Source: Streptomyces cathayae
Lineage (GTDB): Bacteria > Actinomycetota > Actinomycetes > Streptomycetales > Streptomycetaceae
Reading direction: 5' to 3'
Assembly (NCBI RefSeq): GCF_029760955.1
Contig: NZ_CP121682.1
Location: forward strand, 6,714,501 to 6,778,500
Length of the DNA stretch: 64,000 nt
The notes beneath the pieces were generated by a model. The model saw only the letters and a program-made list of their open reading frames with translations, was not told where the DNA came from and did not search any database. The first letter of the stretch is position 1. Each line of letters starts with the position of its first letter. Positions 31,421-40,180 of this stretch are shown in pieces. Both the position numbers and the translations under genes were made by a program.

Positions 31421-32143
31421 ATGCAGTTCGCACCCGTACTCCGGTCCGAGTGGCTGAAGATCCGCACGCTCCGCTCGCTCCCCGGGGCCCTCCTGGCGCT
31501 GTTCGCCGTGAGCACGGCGTTCTCCGCGCTCTCCGGCATCTCGGAGACGCCGGACGACTTCGACCCGCTGTACGTCTCCCTGTCCGGCGTCCTGGTGGGC
31601 CAGATCGCCGCGATCTCCTTCGGCACCATGGCCGTGTCGTCGGAGTTCCAGAACGGCGCCCTGCGGCTCTCGCTGGCGGCGGTTCCGCGGCGCGGCCGCT
31701 GGCTCGCCGCCAAGGTGGTGGCGATCGCCGTACCGGCGCTCGTCGCCGGGCTGCTGACCGCCCTCGCCGCGCTCCTCGCGGCACGCGCGGGACTGGGTTC
31801 CCTGGCGGACGGCCTGACCGGGGGCGAACAGGTGCGCGGGGTGGTGGGCTGCGGTGTCTACCTCACGCTGATGGCCCTGTTCGCCGCGGGCCTCACGGTC
31901 CTGCTGCGCAGCGGGGTGGCCACGCTGTCCGTGCTGATCCCGTTCATCGTCGTGGTGTCCTTCGTGATCGGCGACGCGGCCGGTCCCGTCGTCGACTTCC
32001 TGCCCGACCGGGCCGGGCAGTTGGTCCTCCAGCAGACCCACGAAGGACCGCTGGGCCCCTGGTCGGGGCTCGCGGTGACCGCGCTGTGGACCGCGGCCGC
32101 CCTGTTGGCGGGGGCGTGGAGCCTGCGGCGCCGGGACGCCTGA
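31421..32143 (+). CDS. ABC exporter membrane subunit (ABC-2/BcrB-like)
   Basis: The 240-residue protein has about six hydrophobic segments and the family opening APVLRSEWLKIRTLRS with the FGTMAVSSEFQNGALRLSLAAVP loop typical of ABC-2-type permeases. GGAGG lies 10 nt before ATG 31421. It should form the transport channel with the ATPase encoded just upstream. The substrate is unknown. Confidence 0.9.
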   Translation: MQFAPVLRSEWLKIRTLRSLPGALLALFAVSTAFSALSGISETPDDFDPLYVSLSGVLVGQIAAISFGTMAVSSEFQNGALRLSLAAVPRRGRWLAAKVVAIAVPALVAGLLTALAALLAARAGLGSLADGLTGGEQVRGVVGCGVYLTLMALFAAGLTVLLRSGVATLSVLIPFIVVVSFVIGDAAGPVVDFLPDRAGQLVLQQTHEGPLGPWSGLAVTALWTAAALLAGAWSLRRRDA

Positions 32144-32231
32144 CGGCCAGTGAGCTGGCGGACCGTCAAGTGCCGTTGGTGACGGGGATCCCGTGGATCC
32201 ACGGGCATCGCGCAACGCGTCGCCGTCAACG

Positions 32232-32272
32232 ACGGGCCGTGCTCCGCCCCTTCCCGGTGGAGCACGGCCCGT
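32232..32272 (+). terminator. Hairpin terminator after the ABC exporter
   Basis: ACGGGCCGTGCTCC (32232-32245) and GGAGCACGGCCCGT (32259-32272) form a perfect 14-bp stem, extendable inward by three more pairs. There is no U-tract. Confidence 0.8.
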
Positions 32273-32474
32273 CGGGCGGCGGTGGTCATGAAGACACCAC
32301 CGCCCTGCGTACGGCCGAGCGCTCAACCCGATCCGCATACCGGATGAATAGCGGGAAATCAGGCGACCCATCGCAGTTGCGACTTGTAAAGAAAGAGCTG
32401 CAAAGAAGGTGATGTGATCACCGTAAAGGTAGACAGAAAGAGTATTGCAGTGTAGACATCTGCTGTCTGCCTGG

Positions 32475-32587
32475 CAGGGCTTGAGGGCGGCCAGCCGCGT
32501 ATCTCGGTGCGACCGAAGAACGCCGCCGCCAGTGGAGGTTTCCGCCCTGCGGTTGGTTTGCGGACCCAAAGGGGTCCGCAGTTTTTG
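32475..32587 (+). ncRNA. Structured leader with intrinsic terminator upstream of the symporter gene (candidate riboswitch/attenuator)
   Basis: The leader can fold a basal stem AGGGCGG (32484-32490)/CCGCCCT (32542-32548) enclosing a CGGT-GCG-ACCG hairpin (32505-32515). After a short linker comes TGCGGACCC (32559-32567), loop AAAG and GGGTCCGCA (32572-32580), then G and five Ts. This is a textbook intrinsic terminator, rare in this genus, placed 150 bp before the symporter start. It does not fit the T-box, glycine, c-di-AMP, guanidine or SAM patterns I know. Premature termination control is inferred; the ligand is unknown. Confidence 0.5.
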
Positions 32588-32739
32588 TGAGCTCCCCCGG
32601 CTCGCGCAATGACGCGCCGAGTGGCGGGGGTGGAGCACATTCTGCGCCCGCGGCGTGCGGATGCGTTCGGCATGCCCCGAGCGAGACCTTCCCTGCCGTC
32701 GCCGGCGCCTGGCTCCGCGAGACGAAGGAGGTACGTCTG

Positions 32740-34515
32740 TTGGACGGCATGGAAACGGCCCAGTTCAGCGCCGTGATTGTCGTTGGCCTGCTGGTCTTCT
32801 TCTACGGTGGGACCTTTTTGATCTCGACCCGGATCGGCAAGAAGGAGGAGAACGCCGACGGGTACATGACTGCTGGTAACAACATCGGATTCGGCGTCTC
32901 GGCCGCCAGTATGACGGCGACGTGGATCTGGGCGGCCTCGATGTACGCCTCCGCCACCTCGGGTTACACCTACGGCATCTCGGGCCCCATCCACTACGGG
33001 CTCTGGGGCGCCCTGATGATCCTTTTCATCTACCCCTTCGGCAAGCGCATCCGCGCCGTCGCCCCCAAGGCGCACACCCTGGCGGAAGTCATGTACGCCC
33101 GCCACGGGCGCTCCAGCCAGCTGATGCTCGCGGGCTCCAACGTCGTCGGCAGCCTCATCAGCCTGATGTCCAACTTCATCGCCGGCGGCGTGCTGATCTC
33201 TCTCCTGTCGCCGTTCAACTTCATCCAGGGCGTCCTCTGCGTCGCCTCGGGTGTCCTGCTCTACACCCTGTGGTCCGGGTTCCGCGCCTCCGTCATGACC
33301 GACTTCGTGCAGGTCGTGGCGATGCTCGGCGCCGTTGCCGTGATCGTTCCGTTCATCTTCTTCGCGGCCGGCTTCCCGGCGGCCTTCGAGACCGGCGCGG
33401 CGAACCTGACCCCGCAGCAGGGGAACTTCTTCTCCAGCGAGGCCTTCATGGGGCAGGGCGCCCCCTACATCGCCGCGGTGCTGGCCTACGCGATCGGCAA
33501 CCAGACCATCGCCCAGCGCCTGTTCGCGGTGCGGGAGAGCCTGATCAAGCCCACCTTCATCACCGCGACCATCGGCTACGGCGGCATGGTGATCGGCGTC
33601 GGCATGCTCGGTGTGCTCGCCCTCTACCTGGGCTTCGAGCCGTCCGGCGGCGACATGAACAACCTCATCCCGGAGATGGCCGCCACCTATCTGCCGTCCG
33701 CGCTGCTGGCTCTCTTCTTCATCATGATCGTCGGCGCGCTGTCCTCCACCGCCGACTCCGACCTCGCCGCCCTCTCGTCGATCATGATGGCCGACGTCTA
33801 CGGCCGGGGCGTGGCAGGCAAGGAAAGGGCCAATCCGAAGACGATGCTGCTGGTCGGCCGGCTCACCATGGTGGTGGCCACCGCGCTGGCAGTGGCCTTC
33901 GCCAGTCTTCAGCTGAGCATCCTCGATCTCCTGGTCTTCGTCGGCGCGCTGTGGGGCGCGCTCGTCTTCCCGGTGCTGGCCAGCTTCTACTGGGAGAAGG
34001 TCACCAGCAAGGCGTTCACCACCTCGGTGCTCGCGGCGCTCGCGGTCTTCCTGCCCGTGCGCTTCAGCTGGATCCCCGTGGACGGTGTCTTCGGTTACGT
34101 CGTGGACGTGCTCGCGGTCATCGGCATCGGTGTCGTCCTCGGTCTGATGGTGTTCGGCTTCTCGAACCTCAGGGCGGCGAAGATCACCGGTGCGCTGGCC
34201 ATGGCGGTCTCCGCACCGTTCGCGATCGGATCCCTGCACGAGTACGCGACACTGTGCGGTTCGCTCGTCGCCTACTCGGTGAGCACCGTCATCTGCTGGG
34301 CCATGTCGGCGCGCCAGGGAGAGAGCTTCGACTTCTCCGTCATCGCGGAACGCGCCGGCAACTTCGACGACGGGGACGCTGCCGCGGCGACCCCCGACGG
34401 GACCGGGGAAGCGCTCGACGGGACCGGGGAAGCGCTCGACGTCCCGAGCCCGCGGCCGGCCGGCACAGACGTACCGGACGGACACGAACCCGAGCCCGCC
34501 GCACCCGCCAAGTAG
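32740..34515 (+). CDS. Sodium:solute symporter (SSS family)
   Basis: The 591-residue protein has about 13 hydrophobic helices with SSS-family motifs: a YMTAGNNIGFG start, SAASMTATWIWAASMYASATSG, WSGFRASVMTDFVQ and ALSSTADSDLAALSS (sodium-site helix). It resembles urea/polyamine-like members in the first helices, but the substrate is not determined. AAGGAGG at 32724-32730 fixes the unusual TTG 32740 as the start; the first ATG (32749) is too far. The hydrophilic tail carries a 7-residue tandem duplication, DGTGEAL. A 42-residue partner gene follows. Control by the terminator-bearing leader is likely. Confidence 0.92.
   Translation: MDGMETAQFSAVIVVGLLVFFYGGTFLISTRIGKKEENADGYMTAGNNIGFGVSAASMTATWIWAASMYASATSGYTYGISGPIHYGLWGALMILFIYPFGKRIRAVAPKAHTLAEVMYARHGRSSQLMLAGSNVVGSLISLMSNFIAGGVLISLLSPFNFIQGVLCVASGVLLYTLWSGFRASVMTDFVQVVAMLGAVAVIVPFIFFAAGFPAAFETGAANLTPQQGNFFSSEAFMGQGAPYIAAVLAYAIGNQTIAQRLFAVRESLIKPTFITATIGYGGMVIGVGMLGVLALYLGFEPSGGDMNNLIPEMAATYLPSALLALFFIMIVGALSSTADSDLAALSSIMMADVYGRGVAGKERANPKTMLLVGRLTMVVATALAVAFASLQLSILDLLVFVGALWGALVFPVLASFYWEKVTSKAFTTSVLAALAVFLPVRFSWIPVDGVFGYVVDVLAVIGIGVVLGLMVFGFSNLRAAKITGALAMAVSAPFAIGSLHEYATLCGSLVAYSVSTVICWAMSARQGESFDFSVIAERAGNFDDGDAAAATPDGTGEALDGTGEALDVPSPRPAGTDVPDGHEPEPAAPAK
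34396..34437 (+). repeat. 21-bp tandem duplication in the symporter C-terminal tail
   Basis: The 21-bp unit at 34396-34416 is repeated exactly at 34417-34437, duplicating DGTGEAL. The identity of both copies points to a recent in-frame slippage event. Confidence 0.9.
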
Positions 34516-34524
34516 GCCTCAATA

Positions 34525-34554
34525 AAGGCCCAGTAAGGCCCAGTAAGGCCCAGT
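34525..34554 (+). repeat. 10-bp tandem repeat (AAGGCCCAGT x3)
   Basis: Three exact copies, plus a partial fourth (AAGGC), lie in the 67-bp gap between the symporter stop and the small partner gene. They keep the two cistrons linked and do not affect the downstream ribosome site. Confidence 0.9.
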
Positions 34555-34582
34555 AAGGCAAAGCGAGACTAAAGGAGGCACA

Positions 34583-34711
34583 GTGACCGCAGTCCTGAGC
34601 ATCTACGTCCTGATGTGGCCCGTCGTCGTGGCCGCCACCCTGTTCGTGATCAGCCGTGGATTCTTCCGGGAGTGGGCCGAAGCCCGCCGCAACGGCCACG
34701 ACCTGGTCTGA
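34583..34711 (+). CDS. 42-residue single-helix protein, putative small subunit of the symporter
   Basis: GTG 34583 is preceded by AAAGGAGG at 5 nt, an ideal site. The product begins MTAVLSIYVLMWPVVVAATL and ends with an amphipathic charged tail (FFREWAEARRNGHDLV), so it is one membrane helix with a cytoplasmic C-terminus. Small proteins of this pattern are found next to certain SSS transporters as a putative transporter small subunit. It is the last gene before a 26-bp-stem terminator. The role is inferred from position and topology. Confidence 0.75.
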   Translation: MTAVLSIYVLMWPVVVAATLFVISRGFFREWAEARRNGHDLV

Positions 34712-34717
34712 CCCCGA

Positions 34718-34780
34718 ACGCGCGCGAGCCGCGTCCTGCGGGACCCCGACGGGATCCCGCAGGACGCGGCTCGCGCGCGT
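34718..34780. terminator. Very long perfect hairpin terminator
   Basis: Bases 34718-34743 pair without mismatch to 34755-34780 (26 bp) around an 11-nt loop. It sits between the symporter operon and convergent purB, so it should stop transcription from both sides. Confidence 0.92.
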
Positions 34781-34809
34781 CCCGGACCTTCAGCCCCGGC
34801 CGATACGGT

Positions 34810-36252
34810 TCAGAGGATCGCCCCGGGGGCGTAACCGGCGGCTTCCGGGTGCTGCTTGACGAGGTCGTCGACACGGCCGACGACGGCGGCGACCTGGGCG
34901 CTCGCGGCGCCCGTGAAGGACAGCTTGTCCGCCATCAGCGCGTCGAGCTCGGACCGGTCGAGCGGGAGACGCCCGTCGGCCGCGAGCTTGTCGAGCAGGT
35001 CGTTGCGCTCGGCGCCCTGCTCACGCATCGCGAGGGCCGTCGCGACGGCGTTCTCCTTGATCGCCTCGTGTGCGACCTCCCGGCCGACGCCCGCGCGCAC
35101 CGCGCCCATCAGCACCTTGGTGGTGGCCAGGAACGGCAGGTAGCGGTCCAGCTCCCGGGCGACGACCGCCGGGAACGCGCCGAACTCGTCGAGCACCGTC
35201 AGGAACGTCTCCAGCAGACCGTCGAGCGCGAAGAACGCGTCGGGGAGCGCCACCCGGCGCACCACCGAGCAGGACACGTCGCCCTCGTTCCACTGGTCGC
35301 CCGCCAGCTCCCCGGTCATCGAGGCGTAGCCGCGCAGGATCACCATCAGGCCGTTGACGCGCTCGCAGGAGCGTGTGTTCATCTTGTGCGGCATGGCGGA
35401 CGAACCGACCTGGCCCGGCTTGAACCCCTCGGTGACCAGCTCGTGCCCGGCCATCAGCCGGATCGTCTTCGCCAGCGACGACGGCGCCGCCGCCAGCTGC
35501 ACCAGCGCGGTCACCACCTCGTAGTCCAGCGACCGCGGGTAGACCTGGCCGACCGAGGTGAACACCTCCGCGAAACCCAGGTGACCGGCGGTCCGCCGCT
35601 CCAGCTCCTCGAGCTTCGCCGCGTCGCCGCCCAGCAGGTCCAGCATGTCCTGCGCCGTACCGACGGGGCCCTTGACGCCCCGCAGCGGGTAACGGCCCAG
35701 CAGCTCCTCCAGCCGGCCGTACGCGACGAGGAGCTCGTCGGCGGCGGTGGCGAACCGCTTGCCGAGGGTGGTGGCCTGCGCCGCCACGTTGTGCGAACGG
35801 CCGGCCATGACCAGCTCGCCGTACTCACCGGCCAGCCTGCCGAGCCGGGCCAGCACCGCCACCGTACGGTCGCGCATCAGCTCCAGCGAGAGCCGGATCT
35901 GCAACTGCTCGACGTTCTCGGTCAGGTCGCGGGAGGTCATCCCCTTGTGCACGTGCTCGTGCCCGGCGAGGTCGTTGAACTCCTCGATCCGTGCCTTCAC
36001 GTCGTGCCGGGTGACCTTCTCGCGCTCGGCGACGGAATCCAGGTCGACCTGGTCGAGGACACGCTCGTAGTCGGCGATCGCCGCGTCCGGCACCTCGATG
36101 CCGAGGTCCTTCTGGGCCCGCAGCACGGCGAGCCAGAGCTGCCGCTCCAGCCTCACCTTCTGCTCGGGCGACCAGAGCGTGGCGAGCTCGGCGGAGGCGT
36201 AACGTCCGGCGAGGACGTTCGGGATACGGGGCTTGGCGGGCGCAGCAGTCAC
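34810..36252 (-). CDS. purB: Adenylosuccinate lyase
   Basis: The 480-residue enzyme carries the fumarase/aspartase superfamily signature VGSSAMPHKMNTRSCE (flexible catalytic loop), TSRDLTENVEQLQI and AGRSHNVAAQATTLGKRF. It catalyses two steps of purine synthesis, releasing fumarate from SAICAR and adenylosuccinate. It has the longer C-terminal helical domain of one PurB subgroup. GTG 36252 starts the protein. It is monocistronic as far as can be seen. Confidence 0.95.
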   Translation of the reverse strand: MTAAPAKPRIPNVLAGRYASAELATLWSPEQKVRLERQLWLAVLRAQKDLGIEVPDAAIADYERVLDQVDLDSVAEREKVTRHDVKARIEEFNDLAGHEHVHKGMTSRDLTENVEQLQIRLSLELMRDRTVAVLARLGRLAGEYGELVMAGRSHNVAAQATTLGKRFATAADELLVAYGRLEELLGRYPLRGVKGPVGTAQDMLDLLGGDAAKLEELERRTAGHLGFAEVFTSVGQVYPRSLDYEVVTALVQLAAAPSSLAKTIRLMAGHELVTEGFKPGQVGSSAMPHKMNTRSCERVNGLMVILRGYASMTGELAGDQWNEGDVSCSVVRRVALPDAFFALDGLLETFLTVLDEFGAFPAVVARELDRYLPFLATTKVLMGAVRAGVGREVAHEAIKENAVATALAMREQGAERNDLLDKLAADGRLPLDRSELDALMADKLSFTGAASAQVAAVVGRVDDLVKQHPEAAGYAPGAIL

Positions 36253-36385
36253 GTGTACGGAGTCTACTGGCGATTCGTGCAGGTCGGCGCCGCGGGGTGG
36301 TGCGGAGGAAGCTACGAGACGGACCCCGGGGAACGGCGAGCGCCCCCGATGTCCCGGTGCCCTCGGCCCGTCGGCGCCCTCGGTG

Positions 36386-37162
36386 TCACCGGTCGGCGTA
36401 CGGCAGCAGTTCGGGGCGCTTCGGCGGCAGGCCGTCGCCCGAGGAGCGGCCGGTGAGGCGGCGGCCGATCCACGGAAGCAGGTGCTGCCGTGCGAACCGG
36501 GCGTCCGCCGCCCGGCGCGCCGGCCAGCTCGGCGGCAGCGTGGCCTCCGGGGGCAGCTGCCACTCGGGGTCCTCGGGCGGATACCCCAGCGTCTGCCACA
36601 CCGCCTCGGCGACCCGGCGGTGCCCGTCGGCGGTCAGATGCAGCCGGTCCACGTCCCACAGCCGCTGGTCGCCGAGCGAGGGCGCCCCGTACAGGTCGAC
36701 GACCAGGGCGCCGTGCCGTTCGGCGAGCTCGTCGACGCAGGCGAACAGCGCCTCCATACGGGGGCGGAAACGCTCCTGCACGGGCCCCTGGCGGGCCGGG
36801 CTGCGCATCAGCACCAGCTGCCCGCAGTGCGGGGCCAGCCGCTCCACCGCCTCGGTCAGCAGATCCCGTACCAGGACCATGTCGCACTTGGGCCGCAGGG
36901 TGTCGTTGAGCCCGCCGACCAGGGTGATCACGTCGGCCCGCATGGCCGCCGCCGTGTCCACCTGCTCCTCGACGATCTGCCGGATCAGCTTGCCGCGCAC
37001 CGCGAGGTTGGCGTACCGGAACCCGGGGGTGACGGCCGCCATCCGCGCGGCGAGGACATCGGCCCAGCCCCGGTACGTGCCGTCGGGCAGCAGGTCCGAC
37101 ATGCCCTCGGTGAAGGAGTCGCCGACCGCGACCAGGCTGGTGTGAGTGGGGTTCGTCTGCAT
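36386..37162 (-). CDS. SGNH/GDSL-family hydrolase
   Basis: The 258-residue protein has SGNH block I (VAVGDSFTEGM, Ser), the block II Gly (NLAVRGK), block III GGLNDTL (Asn) and block V DRLHLTADGH (Asp and His). There is no signal peptide, so it is cytosolic. Such proteins are esterases or lipases; the substrate is unknown. The C-terminal tail beyond residue 200 is Arg/Pro-rich. Confidence 0.9.
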   Translation of the reverse strand: MQTNPTHTSLVAVGDSFTEGMSDLLPDGTYRGWADVLAARMAAVTPGFRYANLAVRGKLIRQIVEEQVDTAAAMRADVITLVGGLNDTLRPKCDMVLVRDLLTEAVERLAPHCGQLVLMRSPARQGPVQERFRPRMEALFACVDELAERHGALVVDLYGAPSLGDQRLWDVDRLHLTADGHRRVAEAVWQTLGYPPEDPEWQLPPEATLPPSWPARRAADARFARQHLLPWIGRRLTGRSSGDGLPPKRPELLPYADR

Positions 37163-37220
37163 GGCGACAGAGATGATATCCCGTGCACATACCCGCCGGT
37201 CGGTCGGTTCCCCGCCCCGC

Positions 37221-38234
37221 TCAGGCCCGCTGCCCGAACAGCTCCTGCAGTACGTCCTCCATCGTCACCAGCCCGGCCAGCCGTCCGTCCGCCCCGAGGA
37301 CGGCCGCCAGATGCGTACGGCTGCCCCGCATGGCGGTGAGGACGTCGTCCATCGTCGTGTTCTCCCGCACCCGGGCGATGGGGCGCATGTCCCGCAGCAG
37401 GAACGGCATGTCGCGCGGTGAGGCGTCCAGGGCGTCCTTCACGTGCAGATAGCCGACGATCCGCCGCCCTTCGTCCACCACCGGGAAACGGGAGTACCCG
37501 GACTGCGCCGACAGCTCCTCCAGACCCTCCGGGGTGACGCCCACGCGTGCGTAGACCACGCTCTCCAGCGGCAGTACCACGTCCCGCACCGGCCGGCGGC
37601 CCAGCTCCAGCGCGTCGTTCAGACGCTCCTGCGCGCGGTCGTCGATCAGGCCCGCCTCGCCGGAGTCCTTCACCATCTGCGCCAGCTCCGCGTCGGAGAA
37701 GGACGCCACGACCTCGTCGCGCACCTCGACCCGCAGCAGCCTCAGCAGCGTGTTGGCGAAGGCGTTGATCGTGAAGATCACCGGGCGCAGCCCCCGGGAC
37801 AGCGCCACCAGCGGCGGACCCAGCACCAGCGCACTGCGCACGGGCTCCGCGAGCGCGATGTTCTTCGGCACCATCTCGCCGAGCAGCATGTGCAGATACG
37901 TCGCGAGCGCCAGAGCGATCACGAAGGACACCGCGTGACCCGCGCCCGGTGGCACGCCCACCGCGTGGAAGACCGGCTCCAGCAGATGTGCGATGGCGGG
38001 TTCGGCCACCACGCCGAGGACCAGGGTGCACAGCGTGATGCCGAGCTGCGCCGCCGCCATCAGCGCGGACACGTGCTCGAGACCCCACAGCACGCTCCTG
38101 GCACGCCGCTCGCCCTGTTCGGCGTACGGCTCGATCTGGCTGCGGCGCACCGAGATCAGCGCGAACTCGGCGCCCACGAAGAAGGCGTTGACGACCAGCG
38201 TCGCCAGACCGATCAGCAGCTGTACGACCGTCAT
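37221..38234 (-). CDS. CNNM/CorC-type membrane protein with CBS domains (second of a pair)
   Basis: The 337-residue protein has an N-terminal DUF21/CNNM membrane domain (VNAFFVGAEFALISVRRSQIE; three to four helices) and a CBS pair (VVLPLESVVYARVGVTPEGLEELSAQSGYSRFPVVD; RGSRTHLAAVLGADGRLAGLVTMEDVLQELFG). It lacks the C-terminal CorC/HlyC domain present in its upstream neighbour, which suggests that the two form a heteromer. Its ATG overlaps the upstream stop (ATGA). The likely role is Mg2+ or other cation homeostasis. Confidence 0.9.
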   Translation of the reverse strand: MTVVQLLIGLATLVVNAFFVGAEFALISVRRSQIEPYAEQGERRARSVLWGLEHVSALMAAAQLGITLCTLVLGVVAEPAIAHLLEPVFHAVGVPPGAGHAVSFVIALALATYLHMLLGEMVPKNIALAEPVRSALVLGPPLVALSRGLRPVIFTINAFANTLLRLLRVEVRDEVVASFSDAELAQMVKDSGEAGLIDDRAQERLNDALELGRRPVRDVVLPLESVVYARVGVTPEGLEELSAQSGYSRFPVVDEGRRIVGYLHVKDALDASPRDMPFLLRDMRPIARVRENTTMDDVLTAMRGSRTHLAAVLGADGRLAGLVTMEDVLQELFGQRA

Positions 38235-39676
38235 CGCCGTGCCCCCTTCTCGTGCGCCGTGCCGTTCGACCGGCCGCTCACCCGGCTGGCCGGCGCGCCG
38301 GCAGCCTTCCTGCCGGCCTTGCTGTCCTTGCCGTCCTCACCGTCCGCCCTCCCGTCCGGCGGGCGCGGGCCGGCGAGTGGCGCGTGCAGCAGGACGCGCG
38401 CCGCGCGGCGGCCGCTCGCGTCCAGGACCTCCATCCGCCAGCCGGCGACCTCGAGGGTGTCGCCGGCGGCGGGGATCCGGCCCAGCTCGGTGGCGACCAG
38501 CCCGGCCAGGGTCTCGTACGGCCCGTCCGGCACGCGCAGGCCGACCCGCGCGAGCTGGTCCACGCGCGCGGAGCCGTCGGCCGAGAACAGGGCGTGGCCC
38601 TCCTCGTCCGAACCGGTCCGGGCCAGGTCGGGAGTCTCGTGCGGATCGTGCTCGTCGCGGACCTCGCCGACGACCTCCTCGACGATGTCCTCCAGGGTGG
38701 CCACGCCCGCCGTGCCGCCGTACTCGTCGATCACCACGGCCATGGTGCGTCCCTCGGAGAGCCGGTCCAGCAGCCGGTCGACGGTGAGCGACTCCGGGAC
38801 CAGCAGCGGCTCGCGCATCATCTCCGACACGGGAACCCGGGCCCGGCGCTCGGCCGGCACCGTCAGCACGTCCTTGACGTGCGCGGTCCCGACCACCGAG
38901 TCGAGGGTGCCGCGGTACACCGGGAACCGGGACAGCCCGGTCGCCCGGGTCGCGTTCGCCACGTCCTCGCAGGTCGCCTGGACCTCCAGCGCGACGACCT
39001 GCACGCGCGGGGTCATCACGTTCTCCGCGCTGAGGTCGGCGAGATTCAGGGTGCGGACGAACAGCTCCGCGGTGTCGGCCTCCAGCGCACCCAGCTTGGC
39101 GGAGTGCCGGGCGAGAGCCGCCAGCTCCTGGGGGCCGCGCGCGGACGCCAGCTCCTCGGCGGGCTCCACCCCGAAGCGGCGCACGATGCGGTTGGCCGTG
39201 TTGTTGAGGTGCGTGATGAAGGGGCGGAAGGCGGCGCTGAACCAGCGCTGCGCGTTGCCCACGTTCTTGGCGACGGCCAGCGGCGACGAGATCGCCCAGT
39301 TCTTGGGCACCAGTTCGCCGACCACCATCAGGAAGACGGTCGACAGGGCCGTGCCGAGCACCAGGGCCAGGGAGCTCGCCACCGAGGCGGGTATGCCGAT
39401 GTCCCGCAGCGGGCCGGAGATCAGTGCGGCGATCGACGGTTCGGAGAGCATGCCGACCACCAGGTTGGTGACCGTGATGCCGAGCTGCGCCCCGGAGAGC
39501 TGGAAGGTCAGGTTCCGTACGGCCTTGAGCGCGCCGGCGGCGCCCCGTTCGCCGCGCTGGACCGCCCGCTCCAGCTCCGCCCGCTCGACCGTGGTGAGGG
39601 AGAACTCGGCCGCGACGAAAGCGCCGCAGGCGAGGGAGAGCAGGATCGCGACCAGGAGAAGGAGCACTTCCGTCAT
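38231..39676 (-). CDS. CNNM/CorC-type hemolysin-family membrane protein (first of a pair)
   Basis: The 481-residue protein has a DUF21/CNNM domain (FVAAEFSLTTVERAELE), a CBS pair (MTPRVQVVALEVQ; GRTMAVVIDEYGGTAGVATLEDIVEEVVGEVRDEHD) and a CorC_HlyC C-terminal domain (residues about 350-440, DQLARVGLRVPDGPYETLAGLV). These bacterial relatives of ancient conserved domain proteins act in Mg2+/Co2+ efflux or homeostasis. The tail after residue 445 is charged and disordered. It is cotranscribed with the shorter partner through a 4-nt overlap. Confidence 0.92.
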   Translation of the reverse strand: MTEVLLLLVAILLSLACGAFVAAEFSLTTVERAELERAVQRGERGAAGALKAVRNLTFQLSGAQLGITVTNLVVGMLSEPSIAALISGPLRDIGIPASVASSLALVLGTALSTVFLMVVGELVPKNWAISSPLAVAKNVGNAQRWFSAAFRPFITHLNNTANRIVRRFGVEPAEELASARGPQELAALARHSAKLGALEADTAELFVRTLNLADLSAENVMTPRVQVVALEVQATCEDVANATRATGLSRFPVYRGTLDSVVGTAHVKDVLTVPAERRARVPVSEMMREPLLVPESLTVDRLLDRLSEGRTMAVVIDEYGGTAGVATLEDIVEEVVGEVRDEHDPHETPDLARTGSDEEGHALFSADGSARVDQLARVGLRVPDGPYETLAGLVATELGRIPAAGDTLEVAGWRMEVLDASGRRAARVLLHAPLAGPRPPDGRADGEDGKDSKAGRKAAGAPASRVSGRSNGTAHEKGARR

Positions 39677-39719
39677 CGGGCCGCTCCCGTCCCGTGGCCG
39701 GATGGGAAGTGGACTATCG

Positions 39720-39761
39720 CGCGACGTCGCGTACGGCTCTGTCGGGGACCGCGATGTCGCG
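39720..39761. promoter_or_regulatory. Paired operator-like repeats upstream of the CNNM operon
   Basis: CGCGACGTCGCGTAC (39720-39734) and CGCGATGTCGCGTAC (39750-39764) are direct copies whose starts are 30 bp apart. The first contains a perfect 12-bp palindrome. They lie 44-90 bp upstream of the CNNM/CorC start, suiting a dimeric repressor or activator. Confidence 0.55.
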
Positions 39762-39826
39762 TACTACTGGGAGGCTCGCCCATGGGCGGACGCACACAAC
39801 CTTTCATGGAAAACCGAGTGACCCTC

Positions 39827-40135
39827 CTAGCGTAAAGGGTCAGCAAAGGTGTCCCGCGGGGGTCGCCCGATGTCCGCCGCCGTGCCCGGCCCCTGCCTCC
39901 GGCCGTCCCCCTGGAGGGGCATGACCCAGCGCCGCCGGCGCTCCTCCGGCGCGTGCCCGGCGGCGTCCCACGCGCGGTGGGCGGTCTCGTTGAGCCGCAG
40001 CACCATCGCGTCCGCGCGGTGCCCGCAGAGCCGCGCGAACCGTTCCTCGGCGGCGGCCGGCAGCGCGGACCCTGTGCCCTGCCTGCGGTGGCCCGGGTGC
40101 ACCGCGAACCGGTACGGATGGCAGCGCCAGCCGTC
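39827..40135 (-). pseudogene. 3' part of a split GNAT acetyltransferase gene
   Basis: Read on the minus strand, homology to the intact GNAT at 40181-40600 begins abruptly at DGWRCHPYRFAVHPGHRRQG and continues through DAMVL, AHRAWDAAGH and RRRWVMPL, with a C-terminal run-on. The N-terminal half is missing, and no start codon precedes the conserved acetyl-CoA loop (HRRQGTG). The matching N-terminal half lies at 49512-49715 on the same strand, ending at the same residue pair (YDG). This suggests one gene interrupted by about 9.4 kb. Confidence 0.8.
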
Positions 40136-40180
40136 GCATCTCGGTTGCTCACGGACACCGCCGAGCGCTGCCCGTGCTGC

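Noticed and set aside
32475..32587. T-box, glycine or c-di-AMP riboswitch identity for the symporter leader
   Set aside because: The T-box sequence, the glycine aptamer core and the ydaO core are all absent, so it is kept as an orphan leader.
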